Source of the DNA: Marinobacter alexandrii
GTDB taxonomy: Bacteria; Pseudomonadota; Gammaproteobacteria; Pseudomonadales; Oleiphilaceae
Length of the DNA: 64,000 nucleotides
Reading direction: 5' to 3'
Assembly: GCF_005871205.1 (NCBI RefSeq)
Contig: NZ_SWKM01000011.1
Location: forward strand, 62,001 to 126,000
Under the pieces are notes generated by a model. The model had not been told where the DNA came from, ran no database searches, and was given only the letters and a program-made list of their open reading frames with translations. Shown here piece after piece: positions 45,182-53,889 of this stretch. Within the stretch, counting starts at the first letter, position 1, and each line of letters starts with the position of its first letter. The translations under genes were made by a program, and so were the position numbers.

Positions 45182-46402
45182 TTACTGGGCTGAGGCGCTT
45201 TGGGGTTCGAAGCCCGGCGCCGGATGTCGCTGCACCAGCAGCAGGTAACTGGCGAGGGCGGCACAGGCGCAGGTGGCAATAATCACCGCCATGACCACCG
45301 AGGTACCATCGTGCAAGTGGCCTACCAAGATGCCGGCCACGGCGGCCACCGCCATTTGCCCGAATCCGAATAATGCCGATGCTGAGCCGGCCATGCGCGG
45401 GAAGTTGGCCAGCGCCCCGGCCATGGTCTGGGGCAACACCATACCGGTGCCGACCATGAACAGGGTCTGCGGCAGGATCACCGCCCAAACGTTGTACACG
45501 CCGCCGAGTGCCAGGGCCGCCATCAGACCACCACCAGCAACCGCAATAATCAGCCCCCGCACCAAGATCTGGTCCGGCAGTAGCTTGCTGCCCAGGCGGA
45601 TGGCAGTCAGGTTACCGGTGACATAACCCACCACCATGCAGGCGAAGAACAGACCAAAGTGTTCCGGCGCCACGCCCAGGAAGTCGATCAATACGAACGA
45701 GGAACCAGACAGGAACGCGAACAGGCCTGAGAAGATCAGCGCGTTGGTCAGGGTGTAGCCAAGAAAGCTGATGTCGGTGCCAATGCTGCGATAGTTGCGC
45801 AGCAGGCTGCACAGCCGCAACGGCTGGCGGTATTCCGGGCGCATGGGTTCGGGAATACCGAAGGCCACCACCACTGCCATAACCATGGCGTAAGCGCCCA
45901 GTGCCAGAAAGATTGCCGACCAGCCTAAACTGGCGACCAGTACACCGCCGATGGTGGGGGCGATGGCCGGCGCCAGAGCCATGATGCTAGCCAGGATGGC
46001 GAGGATCTTGGCGGCTTCGCGCGGTGTGTAGATATCCCGGATGGCGGCCCGGCCCAGTACCGGTCCTGCGGAGCCACCCAGAGCTTGAAGAACACGGCAC
46101 AGAATCAGGGTTTCGATGTTGGTGGCTAGGGCGCAGCCAGCGCTGGCGATGGCGAACAGGATGAAGCCGCCAATCATGATCGGTTTGCGACCAAAGCGGT
46201 CGGCGAGCGGGCCGCAGATCAGCTGAGCGACGGCAAAGCCTGCCATGTAAAGACTCAGGGTCAGCTGAACCTGATCCGTGCCGGAGCCAAAATCGCGCCC
46301 GATCTGCGGCAGTGCCGGCAGATACATATCGGTCGCGAGCGGGCCGAGGGCTACGGCGGCCGCTAGCAAAATGGTTGTCCAGACACTGGTTAACGTGAGC
46401 AT
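45182..46402 (-). CDS. Bcr/CflA-type MFS drug efflux transporter
   Basis: 406 aa from ATG 46402 with AGGA upstream. Twelve hydrophobic segments. The N-terminus has LGPLATDMYLPALPQIGRDFG and GPLADRFGRKPIMIGGF, the Bcr/CflA form of the MFS first-loop motif; RVLQALGGSAGPVLGRAAIRD is the drug-H+ antiporter motif C region. Exports drugs such as bicyclomycin or chloramphenicol in relatives. The longer reading frame runs into element F and is rejected. The adjacent LysR gene downstream may regulate it, but it points the same way. Confidence 0.92.
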   Translation of the reverse strand: MLTLTSVWTTILLAAAVALGPLATDMYLPALPQIGRDFGSGTDQVQLTLSLYMAGFAVAQLICGPLADRFGRKPIMIGGFILFAIASAGCALATNIETLILCRVLQALGGSAGPVLGRAAIRDIYTPREAAKILAILASIMALAPAIAPTIGGVLVASLGWSAIFLALGAYAMVMAVVVAFGIPEPMRPEYRQPLRLCSLLRNYRSIGTDISFLGYTLTNALIFSGLFAFLSGSSFVLIDFLGVAPEHFGLFFACMVVGYVTGNLTAIRLGSKLLPDQILVRGLIIAVAGGGLMAALALGGVYNVWAVILPQTLFMVGTGMVLPQTMAGALANFPRMAGSASALFGFGQMAVAAVAGILVGHLHDGTSVVMAVIIATCACAALASYLLLVQRHPAPGFEPQSASAQ

Positions 46403-46423
46403 GCAAATCCTAAAGTTAGAGAA

Positions 46424-46533
46424 GGCGCGGCTGGGTAGAGCTTTCCGAAACTGTGCGGAGCCATGGATGGCGGAGCTCAAGCGCCACATGGACGTGCTTG
46501 AGCGGGTTTCGGAAAGCTCTACCCAGCCGCGCC
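46424..46533 (+). repeat. Structured dispersed element, copy F
   Basis: Perfect 28-bp arms at 46424-46451 and 46506-46533. The core reads GCCATGGATGGC then GCTCAAG, CACATGGACGTG, CTTGAGC on the plus strand. It starts 22 bp upstream of the MFS start codon, in antisense to that gene and to the LysR gene on the other side. Confidence 0.9.
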
Positions 46534-46621
46534 GACGGACTGAGGATTGGGAGTCTAGGGGCGAGGGAGCGAAAAGATAACGGCCGCAGGCTTCATACGA
46601 TATATGAACAATATCGATTGA

Positions 46622-47533
46622 TTACGGATTGAGGCCGTTCATGGTAGCGGCGACGCTGTTCACCTGGTTTCGTAGCCAGCGGTGGGCCGGGTCGTTCTGG
46701 TTCCGGCGGTGCCACAGCATCAGCAGCGTAAAGGGTTTGAAATCAAAGGGTAGCGGAATCCAGGCGAAGTCCCGGAGCAGGTGCTTGCTCATCAGCTCCG
46801 GGGCGGTGGCCAGCATGTCGGTGCCGCGCAGGAACTCGGGCAGGCCGGAGAAGTTGGATACGGTCACCAGGGTGCGGCGGGTCAGGCCGCGGGCCGAGAG
46901 CGAGGTTTCCAGGCCAGGCTTTTCGCCCGAGGCAAACAGCAGGGCAATGTGGTCGGCCTTGAGATACTCAGGGAGATCCTTGGGTGCGGCCCGCTGCTTC
47001 GGGTCGTAGAACACCACCATGCGGTCAGCCATCAACCCGCGCTGCATGATGTCGGTGGCTTCCGGTGCGTGGGGTGAGATGATCAGGTCGCACACGTCTT
47101 TGCGCAGCATGTCGGCATTGGGAATGCCGGAGGGGATGACTTGCAGCCGGATGCCCGGAGCCTCCCGGCGCAGAGCGGCAACCAAGGGTGGTAGCAGCAG
47201 GTCGCGCTGGTAGTCGTTGGCGGCAATGGTAAAGGTGAACTCGGCTGTGGCCGGGGTAAACGGTGGACCGGAGGACAGCGAATGCAGGTCGTCCAGGATC
47301 TGGCGTATATGCGGCCCAGCCTGCAAGGCGTAGCGGGTGGGCGCAATGCCGCGCCCGGATTTGACGAACAGCGGGTCGCCCAGGGCCTGGCGCAGGCGGT
47401 CCAGGGTGTGGCTGACCGCAGACTGGCTGACGCCCAGTTTCACCGCAGCGCGGGAAACGCTGCCTTCGTCGAGGACGGCGACGAAGGTGCTGAGGGCTCG
47501 GATATCGAGATTGAATGTATCAACGGGGTTCAT
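46622..47533 (-). CDS. LysR-family transcriptional regulator
   Basis: 303 aa. Helix-turn-helix LSTFVAVLDEGSVSRAAVKLGVSQSAVSHTLDRLRQALGDPLFVKSGRG at 14-62, the NodD/LeuO-like LysR style (DPLFVKSGRG). The effector domain begins near 90 (FTIAANDYQRDLLLPPLVAALR). Target unknown; the nearest gene downstream is the MFS transporter in the same direction, 220 bp on. Confidence 0.92.
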   Translation of the reverse strand: MNPVDTFNLDIRALSTFVAVLDEGSVSRAAVKLGVSQSAVSHTLDRLRQALGDPLFVKSGRGIAPTRYALQAGPHIRQILDDLHSLSSGPPFTPATAEFTFTIAANDYQRDLLLPPLVAALRREAPGIRLQVIPSGIPNADMLRKDVCDLIISPHAPEATDIMQRGLMADRMVVFYDPKQRAAPKDLPEYLKADHIALLFASGEKPGLETSLSARGLTRRTLVTVSNFSGLPEFLRGTDMLATAPELMSKHLLRDFAWIPLPFDFKPFTLLMLWHRRNQNDPAHRWLRNQVNSVAATMNGLNP

Positions 47534-47649
47534 GAATGGCAGTTTACTCCAGTGTCATCCCGGTAATCCATGGGTTGGGGCAGGCGTACGGGTTATCTGG
47601 TAGGGTTGAATGATTGTTCAAATTCGGAGCTTTTTAAGGGGATTTCAAG

Positions 47650-48321
47650 ATGACTATGCGACTGGCATTTGATGTATACGGCACCCTGGTCGATCCAATG
47701 GGTATGTCCGACTTGCTGCAACAGGATGCCGGCGACAGTGCCGGGGCGGTCGCTGCGCTGTGGCGGGAGAAGCAGTTGGAGTTCTCCTTTCGTAAGGGCC
47801 TGATGCGGGTGTATGAGGATTTTGGTGTCTGTACCCGGCAGGCGCTGCGATTTGCCATGGCCACCCACAAGTTGCCGTTATCGTCTGAGCGTGAGGACGA
47901 GTTGATGACGGCCTACCTGTCGCTGCCGGCGTTTGACGATTCCCTGCCGGCATTGAAAGCCCTGAAAGGCCAGTACCCGCTGTTTGCCTTTTCCAACGGC
48001 AGTTATCCGGCGCTGGAGAAGGTGTTGGGCTACAACGATTTGCTGGAGCAGTTTGAGGGACTGGTGTCGGTGGATGACCTGAAGAGTTTCAAACCCGACC
48101 CGGCGGTGTATGCCTATGCCCGCCGCAAGACCGGGGCCTGGGATGAGCCGCTGTGCCTGGTGTCCAGTAATGCCTGGGATGTGATTGGGGCCCGGGCGGC
48201 TGGGTTGTTGGCGGTTTGGGTGAAGCGGGATTCCGAGAAGGTGTTTGAGGATTGGGGGATTGAGCCTTCGGCGGTGATTGGTTCTTTGAGTGAGCTGCCG
48301 GACACCTTGGCCAATCTCTGA
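47650..48321 (+). CDS. HAD-superfamily haloacid dehalogenase type II
   Basis: 223 aa, ATG nine bases after AAGGGG. Nucleophile Asp8 in FDVYGTLVDP. FSNGSYPAL provides the Ser/Asn pair and the Lys in DDLKSFKPDP is the catalytic Lys. The Asp/Asn of SSNAWDVIGARAAG completes the motif set of L-2-haloacid dehalogenases. All key residues are present, so hydrolysis of (S)-2-haloalkanoates to (R)-2-hydroxyalkanoates is plausible. Close relatives include uncharacterised epoxide or phosphate hydrolases, so substrate is provisional. Convergent with the PhaC-like gene across element G. Confidence 0.85.
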   Translation: MTMRLAFDVYGTLVDPMGMSDLLQQDAGDSAGAVAALWREKQLEFSFRKGLMRVYEDFGVCTRQALRFAMATHKLPLSSEREDELMTAYLSLPAFDDSLPALKALKGQYPLFAFSNGSYPALEKVLGYNDLLEQFEGLVSVDDLKSFKPDPAVYAYARRKTGAWDEPLCLVSSNAWDVIGARAAGLLAVWVKRDSEKVFEDWGIEPSAVIGSLSELPDTLANL

Positions 48322-48336
48322 CTTCGGAGGTGAGGT

Positions 48337-48436
48337 CACCAAGCGGATGTTTTCAAAACCCGCTCAAGCACATCCCTGTGGCGCTTGAGCTCCGCCATCC
48401 ATGGCTCCGCACAGTTTTGAAAACATCCACTCGGCG
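48337..48436 (-). repeat. Structured dispersed element, copy G
   Basis: Arms 48337-48359 and 48414-48436 pair over 23 bases with three mismatches, all of which become G-U pairs on the minus strand but A-C clashes on the plus strand. The minus-strand core has GCCATGGATGGC and GCTCAAG, CACAGGGATGTG, CTTGAGC. It sits between convergent genes, 15 bp after the dehalogenase stop and 38 bp before the PhaC-like stop. Confidence 0.88.
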
Positions 48437-48474
48437 CCCTCGCGAAGTGCCGTTATTGCCGTCCTTTCGCGCTG

Positions 48475-49626
48475 TTAGTTCGATCGTTCCGCCAGCCACT
48501 CCGCCAATTCCAACCAGCTCGCCTTTGGCGCCTTGCTGCCCGCCAGAATACCCATGTGGCCACCGGGTACGACGCGGAAGGTGACGTCGACTGAGCGGAT
48601 GTGCTGCTGGATCTTGGCCACCGCGTCGGGCATTGCCAGGGTGTCGGTTTCCCCGGCGATGGCAAAGACGCTGGCGGTGACGTTTTCCAGTCGGGCCACA
48701 TCTTGGCCAATCTGTATTTTTCCCCGTGATGGCTGGTTAGTGATTAACAGGCGCACCACCGCGTCCTGCACGATTCCCCCCGGATAGGCCACCATCCGGT
48801 CCAGGAAGGCCGAGGTGGTGGCGTGGTCTGCCACGAATTCCCGGTCGCCGAGTTTTGCCAGTAATTCCCAGTAACCCTTGAAACTGCCGATTGGGTTGGT
48901 CAGTTTGAAGCCAATGGTGTTGGCCCAGCCAGGGCTGTGAAACCAGTCTGGCTTGAGATCGTGAAGTTTGAAGCCGGTTCGGCGCTGGACAAAATCCGAC
49001 GCGCCGGATACTCCCTGGTATAACAGCCCCATGAGCCCGGAGGCGTGGCTGTCGATGGGCGAGCCCACTACGACGGCGTTGCGGACGTGCTGGTCTTTAC
49101 TGAGTGCCGAGTAGAACAGGGTGAACATGCCGCCCAGGCTCCAGCCGTGCAGCGTCAGTTCCTGTTCGCCGCTGTGTTGGCGTACCCGGTTCAAAGATGC
49201 CGGCAGCAGTTCCGCCACGTAGGTGTGCAGGTTGTAGTGGCTGTGAGCCCGGGTCGGCACGCCCCAGTCAATCAGGTACACCTCAAAGCCCTTGGCCCGC
49301 AGGAAGCGCACCAGGCTGCGCTGGGGGAACAGGTCGTAGATCAGCATGTTCACCGCCAGCGGCGGGATGACGACGATGGGCGTGCGGTGGCTTTGCTGCT
49401 CCACCGGGATCACGGTGTCGTCCAGCTCGATGAAGGCTTCGGCCAGTGGAGGGTAGTAACGCAGGCTGACCAAACCGTCACTGTGCAGGGTTTCGAACGG
49501 CGTCTGTCCGGCTTGCACCAGGCTGGCGGCTCGGAATACCCGATCGAAGGCGTTGCCGGCATAGAGGGCGGTTTGCCGGGTCAGCCCCGCGGCTTTGGCG
49601 GTGGCGGCTTTGAGCAGGTTTGGCAT
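48475..49626 (-). CDS. PhaC-like alpha/beta hydrolase with serine in place of the synthase cysteine
   Basis: 383 aa from ATG 49626 (GGAA six to seven bases upstream); ATG 49638 is an alternative. Similar to class III polyhydroxyalkanoate synthases: PIVVIPPLAVNMLIYDLFP, GFEVYLIDWGVP, the lipase-like box HGWSLGG (Ser163) and the C-terminal PGGHMGILAG with the catalytic His. True synthases use Cys in this box; here the nucleophile is Ser. It may therefore be a hydrolase or an inactive or altered synthase. No phasin or phaE gene is adjacent. Confidence 0.75.
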   Translation of the reverse strand: MPNLLKAATAKAAGLTRQTALYAGNAFDRVFRAASLVQAGQTPFETLHSDGLVSLRYYPPLAEAFIELDDTVIPVEQQSHRTPIVVIPPLAVNMLIYDLFPQRSLVRFLRAKGFEVYLIDWGVPTRAHSHYNLHTYVAELLPASLNRVRQHSGEQELTLHGWSLGGMFTLFYSALSKDQHVRNAVVVGSPIDSHASGLMGLLYQGVSGASDFVQRRTGFKLHDLKPDWFHSPGWANTIGFKLTNPIGSFKGYWELLAKLGDREFVADHATTSAFLDRMVAYPGGIVQDAVVRLLITNQPSRGKIQIGQDVARLENVTASVFAIAGETDTLAMPDAVAKIQQHIRSVDVTFRVVPGGHMGILAGSKAPKASWLELAEWLAERSN

Positions 49627-49822
49627 GGGTGTTTCCATCACGTGTGGTATCAGTATCAGAGTGATCCGCAGTCTGGGTTCACGATAAGGCACCGGGCCAA
49701 CTGCGGCTATGGCAGATCCGTCCAACCCCGCGGGCAAGGTGGTCACTTTCGGCCACTGCCCAAGTTGTCTGCTGGTTGTTATCATTGCCAGTCATTTTGA
49801 CGACAATCACAACAGGAATTGC

Positions 49823-50713
49823 ATGCTCAGTTTCCTACCTGCTCCCGTTATCGGCGTTATCAATTCCATCCTGCTAGGAATCAACACCCTGTTCTGGTGC
49901 ATCCTGCTCTACATTCCGGCGGTGCTGAAGCTGGTGGTTCCGCACAAGGGCTTCCGGGTGCACTGCACCAAGTTGATTATTGCCATTGCCGAGGCGTGGG
50001 TCGCCTGTAATGGCGCCTGGATGAAGTTGACTCATGGCACCCGCTGGGACGTCAAAGGCGCCGAAGAGCTGGAAAGGGAAAGCTGGTACCTGGTGCTCAG
50101 TAATCACCAGAGCTGGGTCGATATCCTGGCCATGCAGCGGGTATTTAACCGCCGGGCGCCGTTCCTGAAGTTCTTCCTGAAGCAGCAATTGATCTGGGTG
50201 CCAGTGATTGGCTTGGCCTGGTGGGGTCTGGATTTCCCGTTCATGAAGCGCTACACCCGGGAATACCTGATCAAGCATCCGGAAAAGCGGGGTGAGGATC
50301 TGAAAGCTACCCGCATCGCTTGCGAGAAGTTCCAGCATACTCCGGTCAGTGTGATGAACTTCGTCGAGGGCACTCGTTTTACCCAGGCCAAGCACGACAA
50401 GCAGAAATCTCCGTACCAGCACCTGCTGGTGCCGAAAGCCGGTGGAGTCGCGTTCGTACTGGATGCCATGGGGGATTCGATCGAGACCCTGGTGGATGTG
50501 ACCATCGCCTATCCGGATGGCGCGCCCACGTTCTGGGATTTCATCTGTGGACGGGTGAAGGATATCCGGATGGAGATCCACACGGTCGCCATTCCGAATC
50601 ACCTCAAGGGCCGGGATTATTCAGCGGACGCGGAGCATCGCAGGAACGTGAAAGACTGGCTGGCGGAACAATGGCGCGCCAAAGACGAACGGCTTGAGCG
50701 CATGCTGGGTTGA
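49823..50713 (+). CDS. LPLAT-family acyltransferase, YihG-like
   Basis: 296 aa from ATG 49823, seven bases after AGGA; the open frame upstream of this is not credible. N-terminal membrane segment (about 10-35). Catalytic HX4D in LSNHQSWVD (H95, D100), then the acceptor-binding FVEGTRFT and VPKAGGVAFVLDAM. This is the plsC superfamily, closest in style to E. coli YihG. Role: transfer of an acyl chain to lysophosphatidic acid or a related lipid at the inner membrane. Confidence 0.88.
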   Translation: MLSFLPAPVIGVINSILLGINTLFWCILLYIPAVLKLVVPHKGFRVHCTKLIIAIAEAWVACNGAWMKLTHGTRWDVKGAEELERESWYLVLSNHQSWVDILAMQRVFNRRAPFLKFFLKQQLIWVPVIGLAWWGLDFPFMKRYTREYLIKHPEKRGEDLKATRIACEKFQHTPVSVMNFVEGTRFTQAKHDKQKSPYQHLLVPKAGGVAFVLDAMGDSIETLVDVTIAYPDGAPTFWDFICGRVKDIRMEIHTVAIPNHLKGRDYSADAEHRRNVKDWLAEQWRAKDERLERMLG

Positions 50714-50731
50714 TGCGGCCGGGATGACGAC

Positions 50732-50938
50732 TCAGCTCTGGTCGTCATCCTCCTCCACTTCGTCCGGGTGTTCGCGCTTGTAGCGCTCCCATTCTTCCCA
50801 GTCATGAGGCGTTCCCGCGTGGGGCCGGCGCAGGTGCTTGGCGTGCTCCATGGCGTTGTGGCGCAAGCTGTGGTCCCGCTCCTCTTCTTCCGTGTCGAAA
50901 CCGTATTTTTTCAGGAATTCATCGGGCTTGATGGGCAT
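50732..50938 (-). CDS. Small acidic protein of unknown function
   Basis: 68 aa; rich in Glu, Asp, His and Arg with no hydrophobic segment. MPIKPDEFLKKYGFDTEEEE at the N-terminus looks like a structured beginning, and the charged tail ends EVEEDDDQS. It is convergent with the acyltransferase and has a reasonable AGGTGCGTT ribosome site. Coding status is supported by position and composition only. Confidence 0.55.
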   Translation of the reverse strand: MPIKPDEFLKKYGFDTEEEERDHSLRHNAMEHAKHLRRPHAGTPHDWEEWERYKREHPDEVEEDDDQS

Positions 50939-51008
50939 AACGCACCTCGCTATAGCTCACTAAAACTGCAGCTCTTTCTAGTTACGATGCGCCTGCCCCA
51001 GTGGTTTA

Positions 51009-52997
51009 TCAACCGTTGTTGGTGTCGTTACTGCCGCTCTGGATTTCCTCGGCCTCTACCAGTGTGAAATTGATCTGACGACGCTCGTCGTCGACATTGG
51101 CAAAGGTGACCTTTACCGGCTGTTCCAACTGGAAGATGCGGCCGTTCTTGTTGTGGATCAGGCGCAGGGTGACTGGATCAAAGCCGTACTTGCCTTCCAG
51201 GTCCTTGCAGCTGACGAAACCTTCCAGGCCGTTGGCGTCGAGCCGGACGAAGAATCCGGCCGGTACGGTACGGCTGATGGTTCCGGTCATGGGCGCATCG
51301 CCCAGGGTCCGGGCAAAGTCGCTCTTGAGCCAGGCTTCCAGGCTGTTGGCGGCCTGACGCGCGTTGATCTGGGCCTGCTGCAGGGCATCCAGCTGTTCGG
51401 AGGTCAGGGCCTTGAGCGGGTGGTCCCAGAGCGCAGACTTGATCAGCCGGTGCACGTAGAAGTCAGAGAACTTGCGCAGCGGTGAGGTGAAGGTGGTATA
51501 GGCGTTCAGTCCCATGCCCTGGTGTGGCGCGGGCTGGAAGCCCAGTTCGGCGCGGGCCAGCTGGCGGGAAATAATCGCCTTGACCGGAACCTCGGCCGTC
51601 AGTTGTTCGGTTTGGGTCATCAGCTGGCGGAATCCGGCGGCGCTGGTGGCGTCTACCTCGGCCAGCTCCGGGGCGTGGCTTTGCAAGAGCGTGCGGATGT
51701 TGTCGATGCGATCGTCCCGGAGCCCGGAATGCTGGATGAACAGGCCGGACGGCTGCTGACTCAGGAAATCCGCCGCGCACCGGTTGGCGGCCACCATGCA
51801 CTCTTCAACCAGGCGATGGGCTTCATTCTGAACCGACGGTTCAATCAGGCGAATGCGCCGGTTCTCGTCCAGGCGCAAGCGGAATTCCGGCCGATCGCCG
51901 CTAAGCAGGGCGTGCTCGGCACGCCATTTGCGCAGGGCAGTGGCGGCCTGGTGTAGCTGGTCCAGACTGTTGGCGACGGCATCGGGCAACGCCTTGATGT
52001 CGTCGTCCTCGCGGCCCTCGATCAGGTTGGCCACTAGTTCATAGCTCAGCTTGCGCTGGGAACGGATCACCGCCTGATGGAAGCTGTAGTCACCCAGGCT
52101 GCCGTCGTTGTTGACCTGCAGGTCACACACCAGCGCCAGGCGATTCACTTCCGGCATCAGTGAGCACAACCGGGTACTCAGACCGTCTGGCAGCATTGGC
52201 AGCGGCTCGCCCGGGAAGTAAATGGCGGTGGCGCGATTAAAGGCTTCCTGTTCGGCGGCACTACCGGGCTCGATCACCGACGTCGGATCGGCGATGGCAA
52301 TCGACAGGGTCCAACCGGTCGGGTTGGGTTCGGCCAGCAGGGCATCGTCCATGTCCTGGGTGCCCGGGCTGTCGATGGTGACGTAGGGTTGTCCGGTGCG
52401 GTCTTCCCGGTCGCTTTCGCGGGCCTGGATATCCTGTTCTCCCAGGCTGTCGACCTGAGCCTGTACCGGTTCCGGCCAGGCGTCCGCCAGATCGAAGGTG
52501 GCCAGGGTCAGCGCCCGTTCAATGCCAGGATCACCGGTCTTGCCGATCACCCTCAGGATCTTGGCCTGGCCCTTGCCATCCTTGATCGGATGTTTGTGGA
52601 TCTCGCAGTAGATGTAGTCATCCGGTTTCGCATTCATGCGTTCTTTCGGCGGAATGAAAATCCAGCGATTGATGCCCGGGGTTTCCGGCACCACAAAGTG
52701 ACCCTTGCCTTTAATCAGGTAGCGGCCAACGAAGGTGCTCAGGCGGGTTTCCAGAAGTTCGTCCACCGCGCCCTGGGTCTTGCCTTTCTCGACTTCCTGC
52801 TCGGTTACGTTGACGCGGTCGCCGGGCAGCACCTTCTGCATTTCTTCCGGGGGCAGAAAAACGTCCCGACCTTCATCCAGGGCAACGAACCCGAAGCGTC
52901 CATTGGTGGCTTTAACCGTGCCGGGGAAGACGATCTTGTTGTCGTGGATATCGGATTTCAGCTGGCGCAACTGGCTGATAGCGTCGGCATTGAGCAT
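51009..52997 (-). CDS. rnb: Exoribonuclease II (RNB family)
   Basis: 662 aa, the RNase II length rather than the 750-plus of RNase R. N-terminal cold-shock-like domains (GTVKATNGRFGFVALD), then the RNB catalytic core with TIDSPGTQDMDDAL, whose Asp residues bind Mg2+, and RLALVCDLQV. The C-terminal S1 domain is marked by GFFVRLDANGLEGFVS. Processive 3'-to-5' degradation of single-stranded RNA. Relevant here because structured 3' or 5' elements of the kind found in this window would block such an enzyme. Confidence 0.93.
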   Translation of the reverse strand: MLNADAISQLRQLKSDIHDNKIVFPGTVKATNGRFGFVALDEGRDVFLPPEEMQKVLPGDRVNVTEQEVEKGKTQGAVDELLETRLSTFVGRYLIKGKGHFVVPETPGINRWIFIPPKERMNAKPDDYIYCEIHKHPIKDGKGQAKILRVIGKTGDPGIERALTLATFDLADAWPEPVQAQVDSLGEQDIQARESDREDRTGQPYVTIDSPGTQDMDDALLAEPNPTGWTLSIAIADPTSVIEPGSAAEQEAFNRATAIYFPGEPLPMLPDGLSTRLCSLMPEVNRLALVCDLQVNNDGSLGDYSFHQAVIRSQRKLSYELVANLIEGREDDDIKALPDAVANSLDQLHQAATALRKWRAEHALLSGDRPEFRLRLDENRRIRLIEPSVQNEAHRLVEECMVAANRCAADFLSQQPSGLFIQHSGLRDDRIDNIRTLLQSHAPELAEVDATSAAGFRQLMTQTEQLTAEVPVKAIISRQLARAELGFQPAPHQGMGLNAYTTFTSPLRKFSDFYVHRLIKSALWDHPLKALTSEQLDALQQAQINARQAANSLEAWLKSDFARTLGDAPMTGTISRTVPAGFFVRLDANGLEGFVSCKDLEGKYGFDPVTLRLIHNKNGRIFQLEQPVKVTFANVDDERRQINFTLVEAEEIQSGSNDTNNG

Positions 52998-53078
52998 GAA
53001 TGAACCTGGCTGTTAAAAAGAATGATGGGCGGAGTATAACGGTTATGGGTCCATGCGTCAGATAGCGGACTTCCCAAA

Positions 53079-53753
53079 CTAGATCTCGGCCCAAAATCGC
53101 TGGAGATTGGCCAGGGACTTGGTGAGCAGATCAAATTCAGTGGTTTTGCCTTCGCGTTCAAACAGCTGGCGCCGCGCGGTGTCCAGATCGAACAGCACTT
53201 CACGCTGGGCCGGGTCGCGGATGGTGCTCTGAATCCAGCCGATGGCGACACGGCGCTGGCCCTCGCTGACCGGCTCAACCCGGTGCAGGGTGGAGGAGGG
53301 ATAGACCACCGCCGAGCCTGCCGGCAGTTTGTATTGTTGTTCACCGGCCGTGGTGTCGGTTACCAGTTCGCCGCCCTCGTAGCTGTCCGGATCATCCAGG
53401 AACAGGGTAAAGGAAATGTCCGTGCGCAAGCGGCCGGGCCCCCGACCCATCACCGGGTCATCCACGTGGTTGCCGTAGGTCATGCCGTCGCGGTAACGGC
53501 TGAACATTGGTGGCGTCATCTTGGCGGGTCTGACTGCCATCTGGAACACCGGGTGTTCGGTCAGGGCTTTTTCCACCTCTGCTCGCAGGGCGCGGGCGGC
53601 GTCGTCGGCCATCTGCATCTGTTCGTTGTTCTTGACCAGGCGAGCATGCCAGCCGGCGGTCTTACGACCGTCATCGAAGCTGCCATTGTCGAGCGCGGCG
53701 CGAACGCGTTTGAGCTGATCAGCGTTCAGGATCTCGCCAATACACAGAATCAT
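53079..53753 (-). CDS. piuC: PKHD-type Fe(II)/2-oxoglutarate hydroxylase (PiuC/YbiX family)
   Basis: 224 aa from ATG 53753 with GGAG eight bases upstream. Iron ligands His96 and Asp98 (GNHVDD) and His157 (TLHRVEPV), with the 2-oxoglutarate-binding Arg at 167/168 (QRRVAIGW). Length and the AKMTPPMFSRYRDGMTYG motif match PiuC. In pseudomonads piuC sits by a siderophore receptor and is iron regulated; no receptor is adjacent here. A ten-base ATTTGCAAAT palindrome is 29 bp before the start, not a clear Fur box. Confidence 0.9.
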   Translation of the reverse strand: MILCIGEILNADQLKRVRAALDNGSFDDGRKTAGWHARLVKNNEQMQMADDAARALRAEVEKALTEHPVFQMAVRPAKMTPPMFSRYRDGMTYGNHVDDPVMGRGPGRLRTDISFTLFLDDPDSYEGGELVTDTTAGEQQYKLPAGSAVVYPSSTLHRVEPVSEGQRRVAIGWIQSTIRDPAQREVLFDLDTARRQLFEREGKTTEFDLLTKSLANLQRFWAEI

Positions 53754-53781
53754 GGACGTACTCCAGTTAAGAATGCTAACA

Positions 53782-53791
53782 ATTTGCAAAT
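53782..53791. promoter_or_regulatory. ATTTGCAAAT palindrome upstream of piuC
   Basis: Ten-base perfect palindrome in the divergent gap between piuC and the GGE-repeat lipoprotein gene. It partly resembles half of an iron-regulator site but I cannot align a full Fur box to it. Confidence 0.25.
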
Positions 53792-53889
53792 GAGACAAGG
53801 GATGATTCATCATGCATCACCATGAACGAGCCTTCAATAATACCGCCGTTGGCTAAGCGAAACGGCGGAGTTCAGACAGGAGCAAGTAA

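Noticed and set aside
46278..46580. Plus-strand frame containing MAELKRHMDVLERVSES across the MFS start
   Set aside because: It is antisense to the MFS gene and then translates element F; no ribosome site.
48330..48584. Open frame encoding HIPVALELRHPWLRTV, repeated in the frame at 58677-58886
   Set aside because: The shared peptide is just a translation of the structured element core; the two frames share nothing else.
53776..53800. Fur box upstream of piuC
   Set aside because: Only the ATTTGCAAAT palindrome aligns; no 19-base Fur-type match.
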